NCBI RefSeq assembly: GCF_022867865.1
Contig: NZ_JALIEC010000006.1
Span: 62,001 to 126,000 of the forward strand
From: Phaeobacter sp. J2-8
GTDB lineage: Bacteria > Pseudomonadota > Alphaproteobacteria > Rhodobacterales > Rhodobacteraceae
Direction: 5' to 3'
Length of the DNA: 64,000 nucleotides
Shown: piece by piece, positions 45,473 to 54,070 of the stretch
How positions within the stretch are numbered: position 1 is the stretch's first letter
Layout: the number at the start of each line of letters is the position of its first letter
Made by a program: the position numbers and the translations under genes
The notes under the pieces: model-generated
The model's database searches: none
The model's input: only the letters and a program-made list of their open reading frames with translations
Told to the model about the DNA's origin: nothing

Positions 45473-46963
45473 TCAGGCGGATTTGCGCAGTTCGGGCGCC
45501 GGTTGACGCATGTCTTGGCGCGGGGTGACATGGTCGCCTATCGAATTGTCCAGAACAGGATTGAAGGCCTGGTTGCGATCCATCGCCCAAGCGCCGCTCA
45601 GGATCTTGTGATCGCTCCAGGCGCCTTCGCAAACGCGGGTTTCCGGCAGGACAATGCAATCTTTCAGAAGGGTCTTGCCCTCAACCTCGGCTCCGGCGCC
45701 AATGACGCAACCGCCGGAAAGATGGGCCTTGGCGGAAATGACGGCATTGGCCCCAATGTGGCAAGGCCCGTCGATCCGGGCATCCGCCGCAACCTCTGCC
45801 CCGGGAAGGGCCCAGACATTGGGGCGGATTTCCAACCCCAGCGGGCGGACAAATGGCAATTCCCCAGACAGGCAAAGCGCCGTCGCCCGCGCGTAATCCT
45901 GGCTACACCCAATATCAATCCATTGAAAGGGCTGGGAAAAAACCTGCATATTCAGCCGCGCAGCCATGACCGCAGGTAACAGATCCGTGGCGATGTCCAG
46001 CCCGATGCTGTCTGATACCAGATCCAGCACTTCAGGCTTCATGATATAGATGCCGGTATTGACCAGCTGGTTTTCAGCGAGACCCAATCGCGGCTTTTCC
46101 GCAAACCCGGTGATCCGCCCCCCGACCGAGGTTTCGATGACGCCGTATCCATGGCCTTGCTCTGGCGCAACTGATTGCACGGCAATGGTCACGGCCGCAC
46201 CACTTTGCCGGTGTTGGCGCATCATTTCGGCCATATCAATGTCAACCAAGGCGTCACCGCATAACACCACGAGATCGCTGGAAAATGCCGAGGATGTCAC
46301 CTGAAGCCGTTTGAGCGTGCTGGCCGTGCCAATGGGATCGCCCCGCCATTGCCCCTGATGAAAACTGCCTTCGTTGGCGAATTGAATGCGATGATCCGGC
46401 CATGCATGGGCGCGAACGTATTCGACAACCTGATCGCCGTGGTGACCGGGGTTCAAAATCACATCTCTCAGGCCAAAACCGGCCAGATGATCCATGATCC
46501 GGTGCAAAATCGGCCGACCCACCACATCCAGCATCGGTGTTGGTGTCACATCGGTCAGCGGCGCGGCCCGCCTGCCCCGGTCGGCACAGAGCAATACCGC
46601 ACGCGTCCCGCATAGGCTGCGTCCGCGAAACTCTGGCGCTTTGCATGCCGTTTCCACATCCGGAAAAATCGGCAAGCCGCGGTCCAGCCCGGATTGGCTG
46701 ACCATTCGGGCGATTTTCGCAGGCAGGGCGCAGAGACCGATATCCCATTTCGGATGCCGCGCGACCAGTTCGACCACCGCCGCCAACCCCGACATGTTCA
46801 TCCGGCGCACCCGCGCCATATCGATCAGGATGCCACGACGCCCGCGTTGGTTCAGGTTCTCGCAGGCCTCTGTCAGTTTCCTCAGGGAAGAGGCATGCAC
46901 AAGATCCCGCGACACTGAAACAATCGCCAGGCCGTCGTCAACAAGTTGGGTGGTCAGAAGCAT
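45473..46963 (-). CDS. STAS - nucleotidyltransferase - beta-helix fusion
   Basis: About 496 aa with three parts. Residues 1-105 resemble a STAS/anti-anti-sigma domain (ILIDMARVRRMNMSGLAAVVEL, with S58 at the usual phospho-Ser position). Residues ~120-355 resemble a sugar-phosphate nucleotidyltransferase (HRIMDHLAGFGLRDVILNPGHHGDQV; LCGDALVDID; GFAEKP; NTGIYIMKPEVL). Residues ~380-450 form left-handed beta-helix repeats (GAEVAADARIDGPCHIGANAVI). The nucleotide-binding motif is degenerate: CADRGRRAAPLTDVTPTPM instead of GGxGTRLxPLTxxxPKPM, losing the Gly-rich loop and the catalytic Lys. AAGGAGA precedes ATG 46963, and the stop of the acyltransferase overlaps it in the restored frame. Confidence 0.83.
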   Translation of the reverse strand: MLLTTQLVDDGLAIVSVSRDLVHASSLRKLTEACENLNQRGRRGILIDMARVRRMNMSGLAAVVELVARHPKWDIGLCALPAKIARMVSQSGLDRGLPIFPDVETACKAPEFRGRSLCGTRAVLLCADRGRRAAPLTDVTPTPMLDVVGRPILHRIMDHLAGFGLRDVILNPGHHGDQVVEYVRAHAWPDHRIQFANEGSFHQGQWRGDPIGTASTLKRLQVTSSAFSSDLVVLCGDALVDIDMAEMMRQHRQSGAAVTIAVQSVAPEQGHGYGVIETSVGGRITGFAEKPRLGLAENQLVNTGIYIMKPEVLDLVSDSIGLDIATDLLPAVMAARLNMQVFSQPFQWIDIGCSQDYARATALCLSGELPFVRPLGLEIRPNVWALPGAEVAADARIDGPCHIGANAVISAKAHLSGGCVIGAGAEVEGKTLLKDCIVLPETRVCEGAWSDHKILSGAWAMDRNQAFNPVLDNSIGDHVTPRQDMRQPAPELRKSA

Positions 46964-47128
46964 CAAGCAGTCTCCTTTTTCACAAACGGCAAAAGCGTGG
47001 CAAATGGCAGCGGGCCAAGGCCGATGGTCCATGCCAGAGGGCGTATTCTGGCGAGCGCGACAACCAGCGCGCTGGTTGCGGACAATGTCACCAAAACCTT
47101 GATCCCGACCTGATAAATGGGCGGTAAG

Positions 47129-48097
47129 TCACTGAGTTCTCAGAGCAATTTCGCAGAGGTCCAGAAAAATGGGATGGCACAGATAGATCCCAAAGGCATA
47201 GCGCGCCAATCTGGAAATCGACCCCGGCCATCGACGATGGCCGAGCGCCAGACACAGGGAAAACAGCAGAACCGGGAAAAGGAAATCTGCCCAATAGGCC
47301 GGTGTATAGGTGAATTGCCATTGCCCGGTTTTCAACGTGTTCCAGATCCCGATGAGTTTGAAAAGAAACAACAATCCAGCGACGAACAGGATCGGAGCCA
47401 CCCAAGCCTGTCTGTCTGCCCCATGCGTGCGCTGCCAGATCCCCAGCGCGGCGCCAGCAACCATGCCATACCCGGCATAGGTCAGGATCTTGATGGCGCG
47501 CACCAAATAACCTAGCGCCTCGGTTCCCCAGAAGTTGGCATAAACAAAACTGTCCAACTCCTTGCGAATCATCAGGAAAATGACGACCGACAACCCAAGT
47601 GCGGGATGTTTGACGGCCAGTTGGAACAATGGGTAAAGCAAGACCAGCCCAAACAGGGTCGGAAGGAAATGCATGTGATATTTCACATCGCCAAGCAAAA
47701 GATAGCGTAGCCACGCGCCAGGGTCGGCCAGCTCTTGCCAGACTGACGGGGAATAGCCAAAGGCCTGGGCTTTGATCAGACCGTATCCGGCGAAAAACAA
47801 AGTCCAGAACAGAAACGGAATCAACAGCCTCCGGCCCTGCTCGGCAATGGTTGCGCCGTAGCTGCGCGGTCGGCGATCCAGGGCAAGCAGCAACAGGAAA
47901 ATCGAGATTATCAAAAACAATTCGGTCCGGGCGATATAGACAATCGCGCGCAGCGAAAGCGGCGCAAACCGTTCGCTTTCACTATAGTTGACCCAAGGCA
48001 GCCCATTTGGGTCCGCAGTGCTGTGCAACACCAGCATCGACACGCCCGCGATCAACCGCAAGTAATCAATCCAAATGTATCGTTCCGACCGCGACAT
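47129..48097 (-). CDS. Acyltransferase-3 family membrane protein (frameshift near end)
   Basis: Integral membrane O-acyltransferase (~10 helices) with the family start YIWIDYLRLIAGVSMLVLHS and R/E/H-containing loops; the last helix contains GIYLCHPIFLDL. Such proteins add acetyl, succinyl or similar groups to exopolysaccharides. As written it stops at 47129. Near 47137 an extra A shifts the frame: the other frame continues with a hydrophobic helix (VLVTLSATSALVVALARI) and stops at 46963-46965, overlapping the next start (TGATG). This coupling strongly suggests the longer, ~377-aa form is the real one. ATG 48097 or 48109 may start it. Confidence 0.85.
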   Translation of the reverse strand: MSRSERYIWIDYLRLIAGVSMLVLHSTADPNGLPWVNYSESERFAPLSLRAIVYIARTELFLIISIFLLLLALDRRPRSYGATIAEQGRRLLIPFLFWTLFFAGYGLIKAQAFGYSPSVWQELADPGAWLRYLLLGDVKYHMHFLPTLFGLVLLYPLFQLAVKHPALGLSVVIFLMIRKELDSFVYANFWGTEALGYLVRAIKILTYAGYGMVAGAALGIWQRTHGADRQAWVAPILFVAGLLFLFKLIGIWNTLKTGQWQFTYTPAYWADFLFPVLLFSLCLALGHRRWPGSISRLARYAFGIYLCHPIFLDLCEIALRTQ

Positions 48098-48109
48098 ATC
48101 GTGCCCCAT

Positions 48110-48539
48110 TTCAATTCATATCGAATGGTATCGGCGGATCAGGTCAACAATCGGTAAGTTTTCTGCAGAAAAATTCCCGGCGGTAAACGGAACGTGAAGC
48201 GCAAGACGCGCCAAAAACTCGGTCAGGGTTTTCTGTCCAATTCGGCGATTACATGGGTGAAATGTTGCGAATGACCATATTTTTATAGGGGATCTTGCGT
48301 TTGTCTCGTTCCCGCTCAATGGATGCCGTATTTTATCCGTGCTTGGGCGGGGCTAAATATCCAAAAAACTATATAAAGATTTACACGGTTTCTTGTGTGG
48401 GCTGAATGTCCATCCGCATTTTAGTAAGTTTTTAATGTGTTCCTCTTTTCCACAGAAAAATTTGCAACTACGGATCGGCGAAGTTAGGCGCTTATTAAGA
48501 ACAATTTCGTAAATCGTGATGAGAAGGGTAAACTTGCCA
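48110..48539. other. AT-rich divergent intergenic region
   Basis: This 430-bp gap between the acyltransferase and an OmpA-domain gene has no convincing ORF and is distinctly AT-rich (48.27-48.50 kb). TTAG-N7-TTAA at 48421-48435 is one mismatch from a full CtrA site. It probably contains divergent promoters for both envelope transcripts. Confidence 0.4.
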
Positions 48540-49049
48540 ATGAAACTTGTTGTCGGAATTTTCCTTATGTCTGCATCTGCGGCAAGCGCGCAAAGCTTGA
48601 CGCCCGCGGAATGTGATGAAATCCAAGCGATTTATCAGATTGTGCCCGCTGCCTGTGCCGGTACACCGCAACCATCGGCCACTGCTCCGACGCAAAAACA
48701 GCTGGAAAGTAATATCTTTTTTGTGTCGGGGGGCGCCAAATTGGATCAGAAGGCGCAAGAGCAAATCGCCCGTCTTGGCCGCGTCCTGAACAGCCGGCCC
48801 ATGCAAAATGCGTGTCTGCGGTTGGAGGGGCATTCCGATACCAGCGGCAGTGCGGATGTGAACACTGACCTTGCTGCCCGGAGGGTCGAGACGGTTCGCA
48901 CCGCCTTGTCCCGGTTCTTGTCAGATCCGGGCCGCATTTCCGAGGTTATCATCCGCGGAGAGGATGCGCCGTTGGCGAATATCGCTGGAAACAGTCCCTG
49001 GCAACGTCGTGTGACGCTCTGGGCGCGGACCTGTCAACACAACTCCTGA
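48540..49049 (+). CDS. OmpA-domain envelope protein 1
   Basis: A 169-aa exported protein: signal peptide MKLVVGIFLMSASAASA, a short linker, then an OmpA C-terminal domain (~60-165; IFFVSGGAKLDQKAQEQI...LRLEGHSDTSGSADVNTDLAARRVETVRTAL). The domain binds peptidoglycan; the D and R of NTDLAARR fit the diaminopimelate-binding residues. No beta-barrel is present, so it is a periplasmic anchor rather than a porin. ATG 48540 is chosen for the signal peptide and GAAGGG upstream. It likely tethers the polysaccharide machinery to the cell wall. Confidence 0.85.
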   Translation: MKLVVGIFLMSASAASAQSLTPAECDEIQAIYQIVPAACAGTPQPSATAPTQKQLESNIFFVSGGAKLDQKAQEQIARLGRVLNSRPMQNACLRLEGHSDTSGSADVNTDLAARRVETVRTALSRFLSDPGRISEVIIRGEDAPLANIAGNSPWQRRVTLWARTCQHNS

Positions 49050-49166
49050 ATTCTGACGTTTCCAAGAATATTGCAGTCGGCTTCTGAGCTAAGGCGGAGC
49101 TTTGCCCTTCGCATCATTAGATAAAATTTTAAATTAACCAACTTTAATATTTTTCGCCCCTTTTTG

Positions 49167-49181
49167 TTAACCCCTTGTTAA
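49167..49181 (+). promoter_or_regulatory. CtrA-type site TTAA-N7-TTAA
   Basis: TTAA-CCCCTTG-TTAA is an exact match to the alphaproteobacterial CtrA full site and lies 32 bp before the GH16 start, in an AT-rich leader. A near-match (TTAG-N7-TTAA) is at 48421-48435. One exact hit in 64 kb is suggestive, not proof. Confidence 0.5.
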
Positions 49182-49212
49182 CCTTCCCCGGGAACAACGC
49201 TTTGGGGACGTG

Positions 49213-49956
49213 ATGTGGGGTCGCATTCTTGTACTGTTCAGTTCAATGACATTCGTCGGCGCGGTAGCTGTGGCAGAACCAACTGCTTTCAAAGAAGATT
49301 TTTCGACAATCAGTGATGATTGGCATGTGGCGCATTACGATTTTTCGCATCCGGCCTTTGATACTGATTGGCGCCGTGCACAGGTTCAGACCGACGGTGG
49401 CCTTCTTCTGAAACTTTCGCCACAGACCGGTGATGGCAATCGGTTCATCGGCGGGTCGATCCGGCGAAACAAGGCAACGCAATATGGGCGATACGAGGTC
49501 GTGATGCGGGCCGCGCGTGGCGAAGGGCTGGTGACCGGATTCTTCACCTATTCCGGTCCCCACTATGGAACTCGCCATGATGAGATCGACATCGAGTTTT
49601 TGGGAAAAGACACCACAAAAATGCATGTGGCCTGGTTTGTTGATGGGGAATTGACCAACAAATTCATCGACTTGGGGTTTGACGCGGCGGACAGGGAACG
49701 CGCTTTTGCATTCGAATGGCAACCCGATCAATTGCGGTGGTATTCCGAAGGAAAATTAATTTTCGAACATCACGCCCGAGATGGGAAAATCCCGGAGGTG
49801 CCAGGCCGGTTGTTCGTCAATCTTTGGGCCGCGCATCCCAGTATTTCCGAATGGGCAGGCACAACGCCATCAAAAATATCAGCGCAAGCCCGGGTTCAGG
49901 AAGTTCAGTTTCGGCCGTTTGACACCGTCAACGATCCCCCTCTTCCTGGATTTTGA
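49213..49956 (+). CDS. GH16 family glycoside hydrolase / transglycosylase
   Basis: A 247-aa exported enzyme: signal peptide (WGRILVLFSSMTFVGAVAVA), then a beta-jellyroll. The catalytic motif ExDxE is DEIDIEFLG near residue 137, with E nucleophile and E acid/base. IGGSIRRNKATQYGRYEVVMRAARGEGLVTGFFTY is the usual preceding strand. Members cut or rearrange beta-1,3/1,4-glucans, like ExoK or lichenase. Its place in this locus suggests it shortens the secreted polymer. ATG 49213 follows GGGGACG. The CtrA-like site is upstream. It converges with the next gene with only 11 bp between stops. Confidence 0.9.
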   Translation: MWGRILVLFSSMTFVGAVAVAEPTAFKEDFSTISDDWHVAHYDFSHPAFDTDWRRAQVQTDGGLLLKLSPQTGDGNRFIGGSIRRNKATQYGRYEVVMRAARGEGLVTGFFTYSGPHYGTRHDEIDIEFLGKDTTKMHVAWFVDGELTNKFIDLGFDAADRERAFAFEWQPDQLRWYSEGKLIFEHHARDGKIPEVPGRLFVNLWAAHPSISEWAGTTPSKISAQARVQEVQFRPFDTVNDPPLPGF

Positions 49957-49967
49957 GGCGATTGACC

Positions 49968-50672
49968 TCAATATCCGGCGCGGCCATTGGGGGAATAGAA
50001 TGTGTCACCCGATTGGGCCCGAACGGCAAATTCGATTTGCGGTTTGGTGGCTGGCACCAATTGTCGTTGCGCTTCCAATCTGCGGCGTTGCATGACCTGA
50101 TATCGTTCGAGAACGTCCGGCGTCATGTTCTCCGTTTGCAACGGTTCGTTTTTGGGCCAAAGGCGGGCATCGCGCAATGTGCGCGCGGTTTCGCTGTTGA
50201 TCCAGGCCAGATACCCGGCAACATGGGCAATTCCGGTCGTTTGCGCCCTGAGGACAACCGTGCCCTGCTCTTCGATGACCAAAAACGTGTTTTTCTGGGA
50301 CAATTGCGCCAATGTATCCGCCGACAAAGGGCCCGACAGGATTTCCGGTGTGTCGCGCGTATAATTTCGGGTTTGAACCGACTTTCGCGCGCCTGGATGG
50401 CTGGCGGCAATCAACCAGCGCGCCCCGTGGTCGTCGACGCGCAGGACAAGCCCGGGCGCGCGCGCCACACAACCGCGCAGCGGTTGGCGGCAATCGACAG
50501 ACCACAATTCACGCCGGAGGTCCTTGTCAATTTCATAGAAAATTGCCGGACCGTCGATCGCAATTTCATCCAGGATGCGGGCGTTTTGCGGCGTATCCGG
50601 TTTGGATAAATTTGGAATCAAATTAAACGTCGCAATTGCCAGTACAAACACAAGCACCAATTTCCAGACCAT
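49968..50672 (-). CDS. Membrane-anchored protein of unknown function
   Basis: A 234-aa protein with one N-terminal hydrophobic segment (VWKLVLVFVLAIATFNLIPNL) and a periplasmic remainder. It resembles no family I recognise. Two Cys (VDCRQPLRGCVA) could form a disulfide. A YLAWINSETARTLRDARLWP segment and a C-terminal amphipathic, Arg/Gln-rich helix (LERYQVMQRRRLEAQRQL) are visible. GGGGG precedes ATG 50672. It is probably co-transcribed with or lies downstream of the next minus-strand genes, separated by 124 bp. Confidence 0.65.
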   Translation of the reverse strand: MVWKLVLVFVLAIATFNLIPNLSKPDTPQNARILDEIAIDGPAIFYEIDKDLRRELWSVDCRQPLRGCVARAPGLVLRVDDHGARWLIAASHPGARKSVQTRNYTRDTPEILSGPLSADTLAQLSQKNTFLVIEEQGTVVLRAQTTGIAHVAGYLAWINSETARTLRDARLWPKNEPLQTENMTPDVLERYQVMQRRRLEAQRQLVPATKPQIEFAVRAQSGDTFYSPNGRAGY

Positions 50673-50796
50673 AACGCACCCCCAATTCTATGGAAGGTAA
50701 TTCTGGACCCACATTAGGGGCAAATTGCGTCATGAGAAGAGCAGGAATGCGTGAGAAATCAACGGTTTTAGACGAAGTGTCTTGGCATCGGTCTTG

Positions 50797-52179
50797 TTAC
50801 TGCTGTGCCGCGACGGATTGGAAATAATCGCTCAGGATCTGAAAGTCTTGCGGGTTTTCGGGTTGCGACACGGGCGTTGGCGCCGTGGTGTCGGGGCTTG
50901 TGACCTGGGTCCGCAATTCTTCCAGGATGTTTTCGATAACCTGATCGTGGTTTTGGGCCGATGCCTCTTTATAGGTGGGGTCAGATGCCGCATTAGCATG
51001 TTGCACCACCATAAGCGCCACATCCGGCGCGAGGCCAATCTCACTCATAAGGTATTCAAGTTGTCGGGCCAGACGACTTGTGTCGCCGCCCGATTGTTGC
51101 ATCGGCATCGGGGGGGACACTGGGGCCGTCATCCCGGCTGAAATTGTTGGAACCTGCAAGGTTCCCGCCGCCGGTGTTGGCATTTGCGCCGCCGGGGCCC
51201 CTGGCCCTTGCAGTCGTGCGATTTCTTGCAGCAATTCGTCGGCGATCCCCTGCAACTCTGCAATGCGTGCGGCAGAGCCAGTCGCCGGAAATTCGGAACC
51301 GGTGGTCCTTTGTTGTGATGTGCCTGTTTGACGATCCATCAACATCTCGCGCAGCACGCTCAACTCGCCTCTGACCTCGGCCACTTCGGTTTGCACACCT
51401 GAGAACGCAGGTTGCATGCGCTGGTTGGCCGGGGCGATCGCGGAAGGTTGCGGCATCGGGGATTGCCAGCTTTGAGTTTGCGTCAAGCTTGGCTCTGATT
51501 TGCCATAGCCGGAATTTGGCACCGGCCAGCCACGTGGCAATACGGTATAGTCTTGTTGTGCCGCGACCCAACGCAGGTAGGTGGTGACGGCAAACAATCC
51601 CGCCAGAGACGTGCGGCTGATTTCATTGTTCCGGCGGCGCACAATCAACTCGCCCCCCGATCCCAACAGGGTTTCGGCGCGCGATTCCAGTGGTTGCAAG
51701 ATGGTGCGGGGCAAGGGGATTTCATCAATCCCCTCGGCCAATGCGAATGTGTCAGCCTCGACAACCCCTTCGATCTGCAACTGCATTTGGCCGCGGTTGG
51801 TCAAGGTGACCTGTATGGGCCCCTTGCGCCCCATACAGATAAAGGTGCGTGGGCGGCAAATCACCTCAAATACATCGGTGTCCAGACGTGGTGTTGGCGA
51901 GAACCGGGCATACCCATCCGGATCAAATCGGAAATAGACGCCCTCAACCAACCCTTCCTGAAAGGTTGGCCAGCCAAATGCGCCGCGCAATTCCTGGCGT
52001 GCCTCATGGGCGCCAATCGCAAAAAGGATCGACGTGTCCAGCACCGCATTTTCGGATGCAAAGGAATCCTCGGGTGCCGTGAACTGGCCTTGTTGCTGCG
52101 CTTGTGCGGAAGGTGCGGCAAAGCCGAAAGTTGCGCATGTCGCGAAGGCAAGTAAGATATTTGAAATATTACGAGCCAT
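50797..52179 (-). CDS. Exported Gln/Pro-rich coiled-coil protein
   Basis: About 460 aa with a signal peptide (MARNISNILLAFATCATFGFAAPSAQA). The first ~230 residues form a globular part with two Cys (VICRPRTFICMG). A low-complexity Pro/Gln/Ser stretch (PSLTQTQSWQSPMPQPSAIAP) follows, then a coiled coil (VQTEVAEVRGELSVLREMLMDRQ; ARIAELQGIADELLQEIARLQ), and a helical end (LDYLMSEIGLAPDVALMVVQHANAA-like). No family is recognised. The ATG overlaps the stop of DUF3131 protein 2 (TGATG), so the two proteins are translated together and may act together in the periplasm. Confidence 0.75.
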   Translation of the reverse strand: MARNISNILLAFATCATFGFAAPSAQAQQQGQFTAPEDSFASENAVLDTSILFAIGAHEARQELRGAFGWPTFQEGLVEGVYFRFDPDGYARFSPTPRLDTDVFEVICRPRTFICMGRKGPIQVTLTNRGQMQLQIEGVVEADTFALAEGIDEIPLPRTILQPLESRAETLLGSGGELIVRRRNNEISRTSLAGLFAVTTYLRWVAAQQDYTVLPRGWPVPNSGYGKSEPSLTQTQSWQSPMPQPSAIAPANQRMQPAFSGVQTEVAEVRGELSVLREMLMDRQTGTSQQRTTGSEFPATGSAARIAELQGIADELLQEIARLQGPGAPAAQMPTPAAGTLQVPTISAGMTAPVSPPMPMQQSGGDTSRLARQLEYLMSEIGLAPDVALMVVQHANAASDPTYKEASAQNHDQVIENILEELRTQVTSPDTTAPTPVSQPENPQDFQILSDYFQSVAAQQ

Positions 52180-53882
52180 CAGAAATCTGCCTCTCTTTGT
52201 ATGGAATGACGTAGCGCCGGCAACCAGTCGTCGCGTTGCGGGGGATCCGGATATTGTCGGCGTTCCCGAATATCCTGATCGCGATAGGCCGTGTACCACA
52301 CCTCGGTTTCGCCGGTATAGGGCGTCAGGATCTTGCCCTGAACCTTGTGCAGCAGGCTGGTCAGGATGATGCCGTTGTTGTTGGCGGTATAGATTTCAAC
52401 CCGGCCCTGCCCGCGTTCATACAGCCCCTCATACATGCCGTTTTCGGGATTATAGAGTTCGATGATCGCCTCATAGAGGACATCGGTATATTCGGTGTCC
52501 CACAGCGCCCAAAGTCCAAGCGCAGCCTTGGAGGCGACGGCGGCATGATCCGGCGTGTAATCGCCGCGCGGTGTGACCGTGTTCCACGGATAGCCATCCG
52601 AAAAAATCGTGTCATAGGTAAAATACGGCGGCCCTTTGACGTTATGTTCCGAACGGGCAGTCATGAACCCGGTCCGGCGCCAGCGATTTTCCTGAACCTG
52701 ATACACCCTGTCGGCAAATTCCGCCCGCCAGCCATCAGACGACAGCCAATCCGGGGAGTGATCGTCATGCGGCAGATCAAATCCCAGCTCCAGGCCATCC
52801 TGCAAATAGGATTCGGTGACAACGTAGTTCTGGGAATGAAACACCCTTGGATCGCGGCCATCATAGGGCACCTGGACGCCGAAAATCGACGCGGTCAGAA
52901 ACGGTTCTGCCCGATGCGCGAGGATTGGCCGGAACCCCCAAAGTGCAAACCCTTTGGCGGCATATTCCTCATACCCCAAACGGCCCTCTTGCGCATAAAC
53001 CGTTTCGCCGCTTTCCTTGTCAACATAGGTGCCGAACATCAGGCCTTCTTTGGAAATGATATTCGAAAAATCCCATTTCAGCAGGACGGCATCAATTGTA
53101 TTGCCGAGATGCGGATAGCGGTTTTTCAGAATGCGCATCCAGACCAGGAAACGGCCAATATCAAGCGCAGAAAAGCCGATTTCGCCAGGTTTGTTGGTAT
53201 AATCGACCTTTGCGCCGGTCTTGGTATGATACACCTTGTTGGGCATCTCGTCACGGAACAGGTCCAGACCCTTGATCGTGGTCAAAAGCTGGGTCATCCG
53301 GCGATCGAACTCGGGCTTTTCGATGATGCACAGCTCATAGGCTGCGGTGGCGCCGGCCATGTAAGACGCTGTATCCCACATGGTTGTGGACGGGTAATTG
53401 CCGACGGAATTTGCCAGGCCGGTGGTCTCTTGAGTAAAATTCTCAAAATATTTCCAGGCCACTTCGGCGGCGCGCATTTCACGTTCGTTCAGGAAACCCC
53501 GACGCGGTCGAAATTTGCGCACATATTCATTGCGTCTGGTATAGCCGCTTTCCCGATCACGCCCCTGGTCGAGGGATGTGAAGTAATTGTCCGGCATTTC
53601 ACACATGCGCGGCGGTTTGCTACGTTTCGGTTCATTGTAGAACACGCTGGTGGTGACATTTGGCACATTGCCACGCATCAACGCTGGCAAATCATCAAGA
53701 TCGCCCCCGGCAATGATGGGATCCACCTCGTCCTGTGCCTGCAGGAACATGTCACGGGCCGCCGTACCGACGCTGCCCGTCAATGCGATCGCGACCCCAC
53801 CTGCCCCTGCGAGCAATAGTAGACCTGCCCATATCGGCTGTCGGCTTCTGCCTCTTTCGACCCGTTTCCTCACCAAATTCAC
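52179..53882 (-). CDS. DUF3131 protein 2
   Basis: A 567-aa membrane-anchored protein. Residues ~18-40 (IWAGLLLLAGAGGVAIALTGSV) form a signal anchor. The DUF3131 domain follows (AEVAWKYFENFTQETTGLANSVGNYPSTTMWDTASYMAGATAAYEL; IGFSALDIGRFLVWMRIL) and continues to ENGMYEGLYERGQGRVEIYTANNNGIILTSLL, with a ~60-residue C-terminal tail. It is intact and longer than DUF3131 protein 1 (42.4-43.7 kb), so it also shows what that protein's correct C-terminus should look like. The start is GTG 53882. It is coupled to the coiled-coil protein downstream and divergent from the OmpA/caspase genes. Confidence 0.87.
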   Translation of the reverse strand: MNLVRKRVERGRSRQPIWAGLLLLAGAGGVAIALTGSVGTAARDMFLQAQDEVDPIIAGGDLDDLPALMRGNVPNVTTSVFYNEPKRSKPPRMCEMPDNYFTSLDQGRDRESGYTRRNEYVRKFRPRRGFLNEREMRAAEVAWKYFENFTQETTGLANSVGNYPSTTMWDTASYMAGATAAYELCIIEKPEFDRRMTQLLTTIKGLDLFRDEMPNKVYHTKTGAKVDYTNKPGEIGFSALDIGRFLVWMRILKNRYPHLGNTIDAVLLKWDFSNIISKEGLMFGTYVDKESGETVYAQEGRLGYEEYAAKGFALWGFRPILAHRAEPFLTASIFGVQVPYDGRDPRVFHSQNYVVTESYLQDGLELGFDLPHDDHSPDWLSSDGWRAEFADRVYQVQENRWRRTGFMTARSEHNVKGPPYFTYDTIFSDGYPWNTVTPRGDYTPDHAAVASKAALGLWALWDTEYTDVLYEAIIELYNPENGMYEGLYERGQGRVEIYTANNNGIILTSLLHKVQGKILTPYTGETEVWYTAYRDQDIRERRQYPDPPQRDDWLPALRHSIQREADF

Positions 53883-54070
53883 CGTTTCTATGCTCGGAAC
53901 TGGAAACAGACTTAAAGTAAGGTGATTAACAAATAGTCACGGATATCCCATTGTGGGACGCGGTCGATATAGCTTCAATATTCTGAAATTTTTCCCGAAA
54001 CCTCACATATTCCATTAATACCTTTGCGATATTTCTCTAACCCAGAGTCCAATAGGTTGCGAGACATCCA

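Noticed and set aside
53915-53934. TTAA-N10-TTAA as a CtrA site before the second OmpA gene
   Set aside because: The spacing is 10, not 7, so it does not meet the CtrA consensus.
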